Source: Protula sp. h YS-2021
Taxonomy: Eukaryota; Annelida; Polychaeta; Sabellida; Serpulidae
Assembly: GCA_949752745.1 (NCBI GenBank)
Contig: OX457024.1
Span: 49,108,490 to 49,172,489 of the forward strand
Length of the DNA: 64,000 bases
Direction of reading: 5' to 3'
Positions 56,611-64,000 of this stretch are shown piece after piece. Both the position numbers and the translations under genes were made by a program. Numbering within the stretch: the stretch's first letter is position 1; each line of letters begins with the position of its first letter. Below the pieces are notes generated by a model. It saw nothing but the letters and a program-made list of their open reading frames with translations, did not search any database and was not told the origin of the DNA.

Positions 56611-57843
56611 GCTAGAAATCTAACAGGAGGAGAGATTTTCAACTTAAAAGCGTACATATAAACATACTATTAAAGTCTGTTGTAGCCCCCGCTTATGTAG
56701 GAGCTGGAGCTAAAAATAAATAGGTCTCGGCTTACAAACTTCCCAGAAGTGCGTGGTTGGGAAGGCGTAAAAAAAGTTTTGAAATAAACTACAAGTTAGT
56801 GTCATTCGCAATAGCATTCATCCGGCAAGAAATCTCATGCATATTAGATTTTACTTTGAATGTTAACAAAATATTACTCAATATAAATTATTAACCAAAT
56901 ATTAACAGTTTGGACTGTTTGGATAACTTTGGCTTAAAGCTTAAGTCATGCCAATAAAAAACCTGAGCATATAAATTCTAAGCGTTAAGCTATGATAGTA
57001 GCAAAGTTCTCAATACGCTTTTCACTGATCGGGTTGTCCCTCACATCGTTTAACACAGTCGTCCAGGTGGCGGTTGTACCTCACACCAAAAAAATAAAAA
57101 AATAAATACAGCCATTATTCTGTCGCTGCAGCTTGGAAAAATTCGAAACGTTCTTTGATTTTTTTTTTGCTTCAATCAAATAAAACTATGCTTTTTTTGT
57201 CAATTCGAAAAGATCATTACTGCTGCTGAATATAGAGTAGAGGATCTTCTACACCCTGACATGTCCAGCGAACCTAACCGCGAGTGTCCCCCCCCCCCCG
57301 CCCAGGCCTGAAGCACCTGAAGTAATCCGACCCGGGACGGAATGACGGTATGAATCAGGTACTGTTGGAAGCATGCCCACGGACAACGGTCAGATAGTAA
57401 GCCCAGTCGGGGAGGAGTGAGCAGGGCTGGGGGATAAATCGAGTACGAACAAGCCTCGTACGAAGTTCTATACAGACCAGTCACCCACGCAAAACCGGAA
57501 GCGCTGCTTATATATATTCAGGTGTGAACAAGCAAAACTGTTTACCTTGACCGACCAGACTATCCATTTTGAATTTAACCATAACAACTCGAAGAAAACT
57601 TCGTTCCTCAAGAGGTACAATAACTGTATTACTTAATAACTGTCTGCTCACATTGATACAATGCAAATCCTACTCCAAATACATGCCGGCTCGATATTAA
57701 TGAATTGATTTGTACTATACCAACACAGCGCGTAGTAAAATCAAAATAGATCAAAGAGAGTCACAATGCATGTGCGGTATAAACATTTCCCATTTTCGCT
57801 GTTGTATTTTTCGTATCTGAAAACCTGTTACCAATTCAGTCAG

Positions 57844-57902
<59 letters not shown>

Positions 57903-58690
57903 CCCGAGTTGCCACAACATAAGCAGCACCAGCGTTTCAATAACTTAGAAATGAAAGTTAGTTCGTTTTGTTGTTTGGGTTGGTCTTTTTCCAGAAATAA
58001 AGATAGTAGTTCCCTTTCACTGATCAAAAACATGGGAAAAAAGGGGGAAAAATATCAGCTTCTTTCTGGTAGAAAGTGGGAAGAAGCCGCTATCTTACTG
58101 ACAAACTAAGGATGCTCCGGCTAGCCGGCTGCTTTCAGGTTCTTGACCTGAGCTTGTACAATTCTGGCTGTGTATGTGGTGCCTTAATACAACTACTTTC
58201 AATAAAAGTCAATGCAATGCTGTCAGAACCTTGAACTCTTTACTAACACTTGGTAAGTCGAAGACTTGCAAAGAGTATATTGAAGTTTTGTTTTAGCCTT
58301 ATTTTATTTACATGACCAAACCGCGAAGCACAAACCAATTAAATTTTTCTTCTAGAAGGGTTTTGAACTGGAAAAAACTGCCTTGTCTGCAAAGCAAAAA
58401 CAAACCAAAATTAGGCTGAGAAAGGTTTCAAAATTTTACTCGAAGGGAGAAAGTGAATTTTAGAATTTTTTAGCTAAGTGTTTATTGCGTTTCCTTTGAG
58501 AAATAGGTTCTCGTTTTCATCTTAAACTGCTTTCAAATTTCACAAGATCTATTAGGTTTTTATGATAAAATTACCGTCCCTGATGATCCAATCAAATGTT
58601 CTATAAATACACGAGTCTTTTTCATTTTTGTTTTTTTTTTATATATATATATTTAAGAACACTGGCTTCAATGATTATGATAGTCTGTGT
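56611..58690. other. Gene-free stretch upstream of EML exon 1
   Basis: AT-rich, with a (TA)n tract at 57850-57897. The missing 5' exon(s) of EML may lie in 54197-64000, but I found no exon here that fits the required phase and family sequence. Confidence 0.5.
57850..57897. repeat. (TA)n microsatellite
   Basis: About 48 bp of alternating TA. Confidence 0.95.
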
Positions 58691-58959
58691 TCAGACTACT
58701 GGCTCCTCTTTTTAATCAGACCAGCTGAAGTATAAAGTTTCCACTTGAAAATTATTTTAAGCACAGAAAAAAAACATCTCAATGCCAAGTATGTTGGGAC
58801 ATTGCACTCAGCTACTACTTTAAAATATTGATATAGCTCATTTAGATCAAGTTCTATATTATTCCAAAATTTGGTGTCAATCGGAACAGTAGTTTTTGAC
58901 GAGTTGTGATGACAAAATGACGACAAAATGACGGGCGACTGTAAAGAAACAAGTATATC

Positions 58960-59710
58960 AGTGAAAATGATCATAGTCCCCCGCCGAAAGGTATCTGAAT
59001 GGGGAGCAGTACAACCGATTCGCACGTAAAAAAGCAGGAGGGTGGTGGACGGAATTTTGGTCATCGAACAAAAGTGGAGGCATCGTGCCTCCACAAAAAA
59101 AAAATTGGTCATGTTGGGTGTTTCATAGTTTCGTCAATTTTTGGCCAAATCCAAAAACAATCCCACTTCGCACAATTGCAATATACATTCCTTCGCTCCA
59201 TATAAACTCAAAACGCTACCGTGGAAAATAACTGAAAAATTGCGCGTAAAAACGTGCCCTCACAGTACCCTCCACAAACAAAAAATTGGTCAAGTTTGAA
59301 GTTTCACAGTTGGTGAATTTTTGGTCAAATTCAAAAATAACCCTAGGTCGCACAACTGCAACATATGTTATTACTTCGCACAAAAAATCGAAAGTCTGCG
59401 GTTAAAGGTGACTGAGAAGTCAAAAGAAACAAAAGTAGGGCCGTCGTGCCCGAACTAACAAAAAATTTGGTCAAGTTTGAAGTTTCACAGTTTCGTCAAT
59501 TTTTAGTCAAATTAAAAAATAAACCCAGGTCACACAACTCCAACATATGTTGTCACTTCCCACACAAAATCAAAAGCCTGTGGTGAAATGTGAGTGAATA
59601 ATCGCGCGTTTAAAAGTGGGGGCACTGGTAGTGGTCAGACGGACAGACGGACGAACAGACAGACAGACAGACAGACAAGGAGCGTTTTACAAGTCCCCCG
59701 CTCGGCGCGC
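58960..59710. repeat. 180-bp tandem repeat, three units, with GACGGAC tail
   Basis: AAAAATTGGTCA recurs at 59101, 59281 and near 59462 (about 180-bp spacing), followed each time by GTTTCA(C/T)AGTT and GCAACATATGTT-like phrases. The block ends with (AGAC)n at 59640-59680 and AGTCCCCCGCTCGG, the same kind of terminus as at 4301. Upstream, 58830-58985 and 59760-59870 are near-duplicates of each other. Confidence 0.8.
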
Positions 59711-59924
59711 TTAATAAGCGCTTAATAATTAATAATTAAACAAGCTTAATAATAAAAATAAATATTGATATAACTCGTTTAGATCAAATTCTATATTATT
59801 CCAAAGTTTGGTGCCAATCGGACCAGTAGTTTCTGACAAGTTGTGATGACAAAATGACGGGCAAAATCACGGGCGACTGTGAAGAAAAAAAAACGATGAA
59901 AATCTCACGGGTGCCCTAATACGT

Positions 59925-60133
59925 GGGTAAGTAACGTGCATCAAAAAAATTGATAGAACCGTTCGACCTAACCCAGGAATAAACAGACCATGTTCGAATT
60001 CGATCCGACTTTTCGTTCTCGAGATACCCGCACACATTTGTTCACAGCAGACTGACACACACATGTACGTGCACACAAGACGTACAAAACGTACAAACAC
60101 TATATGCCTCCCCTTGGTCGGGGAGACATAATT
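59925..60133 (+). repeat. 3' part of the dispersed GGGGAGACA family
   Basis: Contains TTCGTTCTCGAGATACC and ACACACACATGTACGTGCAC. It ends CCTCCCCTTGGTCGGGGAGA with CATAATT, a clear terminal hairpin (CTCCCC...GGGGAG). Confidence 0.8.
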
Positions 60134-60721
60134 CTGCACGAATCCATTATCTGAGTAAATATTTTACAAATAATCGTTAATCCCTTTATTTACATTTTTG
60201 GTCACTTGGCTTGGTCACATGACATTTCAAGCCTAAAACGTAAAAACACATTCTACAGGTGAGTGAGGTAGCGGACTTTTCTGTACTTCAATGAAGAAAT
60301 AATAGCTACGCTGTCCATTAAAAATTGTGCCTTTTTTGCAAAAAAAAGTATTTTATGCATGAACTTACAGTAAATATTTGAATAATTACGGGTGGTGTGC
60401 AGGATTCGCGCCTCAGAACATATGAAGTTGACCCCGATTAGAGGAGCAATGAAACGCTTCGCAGCTCTCATAGAGATAAACGTTATTTAAATCAGATTTG
60501 ACTCGGAGCCAGCTCCAAGAAGCGGCTCGCTACAGGGTTTCGGCAAACCGCGTCAACTCCTCGCCATATAACAACGATAATGATAAACAACATCAAGAAT
60601 ACGGAAATAACCACAAATCTCCCGCAGTAGCTGAAATTTGTTTGCAAGCAGGGAGCACATTTTATTACGTGAAAAGTGAAATGAATTTCGCAATTATCCG
60701 CCAAAAACTTTTGAACTGATA

Positions 60722-61532
60722 TCTCAACAAGAATGTCCAGGGACATCGTGACCAGTCGAGATCTGGCAAATCACGTATCAACAGGCTTGTATGCCTGCCA
60801 TAAAGTGGTAGCCATATCGCTGAACCCGGCTGCCGAAAATCCGCGCAAAATTATAACGGAATCCGGTCTAAATTGTGGAGAAGAATCATTTTGAAAATGG
60901 CCTTCAAACTAGAGCGGCCAGTGCACACAAAACACAAGAGTACAGGCTTATACCACACATTTCAACCGAGATCATTTTTACCCAATGGCGTCCGGCCATA
61001 TATGAAAGAATCCTTCTGACCTACCAAGCAACAATCCCAACTTTCAACTTTCTCGATGTTCAACGGCGGAGAAATTTCGTACACACGTTTTTTATTTAAT
61101 GACGTTATACGCCTTCCGCAATAAACTAACGTGCGTCAAAAGTTGAGAGAACCTACCCAAGGAATAAACAGTTGATGTTTGCAGTTGATCTGACCTCTCG
61201 TTCTCGAGATATCTTGCACACAGCATTTTGCTCACAATAGACTGACACACACGCACACACACGTAGAACGTACAAACACTATGGGCTGATTTCATAACTT
61301 AAGTCTAGACCTGGTCTGAAACCAGTTTTCAAACCCAGTCTAGACAGGGCTTTTTTCAGTTTTTACAGACATTAAAGATCACATATGAATGTGGTCTGGA
61401 CCGAGGCTGTGAAATTCACTTTAGTCTGAAACCCAGTTTTCACCGCGGTCTAGACTGAGTTTGCTCCAAATCAGGTCTAGACTAAGTTGTGAAATCGGCC
61501 CTATATGTCTCCCTTTGGTCGGGGAGACACAA
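60722..61532 (+). repeat. Long copy of the dispersed GGGGAGACA family, interrupted by a MITE
   Basis: Starts AACAAGAATGTCCAGGG, has AACTAGAGCGGCCAGTG (60907) and ends TATGTCTCCCTTTGGTCGG with GGAGACACAAA. The family sequence resumes exactly after the inserted element at 61283-61501. Confidence 0.82.
61283..61501. mobile_element. 219-bp MITE nested in the dispersed repeat
   Basis: Inverted termini GGGCTGATTTCATAACTT and GGGCCGATTTCACAACTT (read inward from each end) are flanked by TAT on both sides (61280-61282, 61502-61504). Removing the insert restores the family phrase ACACTATATGTCTCCC. The inside has repeated AGTCTAGAC/GTCTAGACT motifs. The 3-bp duplication and GGGC ends suggest a Harbinger-like origin. 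Confidence 0.85.
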
Positions 61533-61539
61533 ATATTTT

Positions 61540-63900
61540 TAAATGCCCCCCCCCCCCCCCATTTAGCCAATTTTATGAGGATCGCCAGAAGAGTCACTTT
61601 TGAAAAGAGACCTGTAGTGAACATTTATGAAAAATTCCAAGACAATCCCATTAAAATCGTGGAAGAAGAAAGGCTTTGAAAACTAGCTACTGGAAAATAA
61701 ATGGTCGATCGCCAAACAAGTAACTTTGCAAGAGATGGCCATCTAGTGAGCTTATATGCAAAACTTGAAGGACATTCCACTCAGTATTGGAAGAAAAAAA
61801 CTTTGGAAAATTGGTTACGAAAGAATTTTAAAATGCCGCCCATTTTGCAAATTTTTGGCAGATCGACAAAAAGATAATTTTCAAGAGATAACCCTCGAAG
61901 GAATAATCGTTCAAAACTGGCATGAAATCCGATCAAAACTGTGGGAGAGGAAGCATTTTGAAAATTGGCTACCAATAAATTAAAAAATGACCCCCATTTG
62001 GCCAATTTTTTGTGCATCGCCAAAAAAAAAAAATTATCAAGACAGGTTTTCATACTGAATTTTTGTGCAAAATTTGACGAAAATCTGATCGAAATTGTGG
62101 GAGAAGAAAACTGGCAAACAACAATTTTAAATGCCACCCCCCCCCCCCCCCCCCCACATTCGGGCATTTTTTTGAGGTTTGTCAAAAGAAGTAATCTTTC
62201 AAAAGAGGCCTACCCAGAGAACATCCCTACAAAATTGGAAAGGAACCGAATCGAAATTGTGGGAGAAGCATTGTGAAAACTGGAAAGCAATAAATTCAGG
62301 GACGCAATTTTACCAATTTTTGCGAAGTGCAAAAAAGTAATTTTTCAAGAGGGGCCTACACAGAAAAAAATCTATAAAATTTGAAAAAATCTAATCAAAA
62401 TTGTCGAAGAAGAAGCATTTTGAAAACTGACAAATGTAATTTTTAAAGAGGGGCCTATCCAGAGAACAATAGTACAAAGTTGGAACAGAATCCAATCAAA
62501 ACTGTGGGAGAAGAAGCATTTTAAAAAACTGAACTGAAATAAATTAAAAATACCCCCATTTGGCCAATTTTTTTGCGGATTGCCAAGAAGAATAATTTTA
62601 CAAGGGAAGCCTACGCAGAGAAGATTCGCACAAAATTTAAAGAAAATCTAATCAAATTTTTGGGAGGAAGAAGCATTTTGAAAATTGGCAAACCAGAAAA
62701 TTTTAAATGCCGCCCTTTTGGCCATTTTTTGGCGGTTGACAAAAAAAGGACTTTTTCAAGAGAGACCTACCTACAGAACATTTGGATAAAATTGGAAAGG
62801 AATTCAATCAAAATTGTGGGAGAGGAAGCATTTTGAAAATTGGCTACTATTAAATTAAAAATGACCCTCACTTGGCCAATTTTTGGTGGATCGCAAAAAA
62901 AAAAAAAATGTTCAAGACAGGTCCTCTTGATGAATATTTCTACCAAATTTAAGTAAATCTGATCGAAATTGTGGACGAACAAACGTTTTTAAAATAGGCA
63001 ACCAAAACATTTTAATTGGCCCCATTTGGTCAATTTTTGGCGGATCGCCGGAAAAAAATGTAAGAGAGGCCTACCTAGAGAACAGTCTTACATAATTAGA
63101 AAGGAATCCAATCGCGATTGTGGCAGAAGGAGAATACTGGAAACTGGACTCCAATAAATAAAACGTTGCCTCCATTTGGCCTGTTGTTGGCGCGTTGCCA
63201 AAGAATTTATTTTTCAAAAGAGACCTACCTCGAGAACACTCGTACAAAATTTAAAGACAGTCTGATCAAATTTGTGGGAGAATCATTCTGAAAACTGGCA
63301 GCCAGAAAATTTTAAATGCCGCCAATTTGGCCAATTCTTAGCCCTTCGCCAAAAAAAAAAAAAAAACAAAATTCAAGAGAGGCCTACCTAGAGAACATTT
63401 GTACAAAATTGGAAAGGAATTCAAGTAAAATTTGGTGGATCGCACAAAAAAGTAATTTCTCAAGAGAAGCCTAGCCTAGCTAGTGCACATACGTACAAAA
63501 ATTAACGAAAATCCGATCAAAATTGTGAGGAAAACAAGCACTCGATAAATTGACAGCCAAAACAAAATTAAATGCCCCCAATCTAGCCAATTTTTGGCGG
63601 TTTGCCAAAAAAAGTAATTTTTCAAGAGAGGCATACCTAGGGAATACTCGTAAAAAATGTTAAAGGAATCCGATCATAACTGAATGAGAAGAAACATTTT
63701 GAAAACTGGACTCAAATAAATTAAACAATGCCCCCATTTTACCAATTTTTGCGAATCGCCATAAAAGAAAAATAAATAAATAAAATAAAAAAATAAGAGA
63801 GGGTTACCAAAAAAAAATGTCGTATAAAATTTGAAGAACATCTCATCAAAATTGAGGGAGAAGAAGCATTTTGAAAATTGACAAAAAGTTAAATATTTTG
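61540..63900. repeat. Diverged ~155-bp tandem array
   Basis: About 15 degenerate units share ATTTGGCCAATTTTTGGCGG, ATCGCCAAAAAAGTAATTTT, CAAGAGAGGCCTACC, TAGAGAACATT, CAAAATTGGAAAGGAATCC and AATTGTGGGAGAAGAAGC. C-runs at 61549 and 62137 are embedded. ORFs on both strands here reflect the repeat only. Confidence 0.85.
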
Positions 63901-64000
63901 TGCGTACAGAATAAACTTGGCCTAATTCTGGACCCATCAATTGTTTGAGTATACATTTCACGGATAATCTATAACCTCTTTATTTAAAACTGTGGTCACA

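Overview
The window looks like nuclear DNA of a marine invertebrate, most likely a mollusc and probably a gastropod. The reasons are spliced genes with GT-AG introns, abundant AT-rich non-coding DNA, many minisatellites, and dispersed repeats of the GACGGACGGAC and 'tctcccc...ggggagaca' kinds that I associate with molluscan genomes. The species assignment is inference. No bacterial-type operons, rRNA or tRNA genes were seen.

Two coding systems account for all the coding sequence I can support. (1) A host gene on the minus strand spans at least 7123-54196. It encodes an echinoderm-microtubule-associated-protein-like protein of the EML1-4 type: N-terminal coiled coil, Ser/Arg-rich linker, HELP motif and tandem WD40 propellers. 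I could place 21 coding exons, all with GT-AG borders and compatible phases, giving 807 codons plus stop. The first exon(s), upstream of 54196, were not found. (2) A plus-strand Polinton/Maverick DNA transposon of 9009 bp (18411-27419) lies antisense inside the 21.3-kb intron 8 of that gene. It is delimited by 105-bp terminal inverted repeats (two mismatches), AG...CT termini and a perfect 6-bp target-site duplication (GCTAAC).

The Polinton carries only replication, ATPase and integration genes. The protein-primed type-B DNA polymerase is broken into two frames near 20746-20769, and its ExoI aspartate is replaced by tyrosine. A 578-residue A32/FtsK-like ATPase carries C2H2 fingers and an acidic tail. 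A DDE integrase has a C-terminal chromodomain. No capsid proteins or maturation protease are recognisable. The ATPase and integrase genes each have a TATA-like box placed on or directly after the preceding stop codon, and a further TATA box precedes the polymerase. The 1.2 kb between integrase and right TIR holds a 65-bp minisatellite.

Layout: 1-3004 repeat-rich AT DNA; 3005-4320 a 169-bp tandem array with a GACGGAC/hairpin end; 6305-6790 a 52-bp array downstream of the EML stop; 7123-17812 EML exons 21 to 9, with a G-rich degenerate array, a 29-bp minisatellite and a Tc1/mariner-like MITE in introns; 18411-27419 Polinton; 27426-39155 the rest of intron 8, with an inverted-repeat element (31524-33274) and a 19-copy 139-bp satellite (34200-36845); 39156-54196 EML exons 8 to 1 with several mobile-element remnants; 54197-64000 diverged ~160-bp arrays, a dispersed repeat family and a nested 219-bp MITE.
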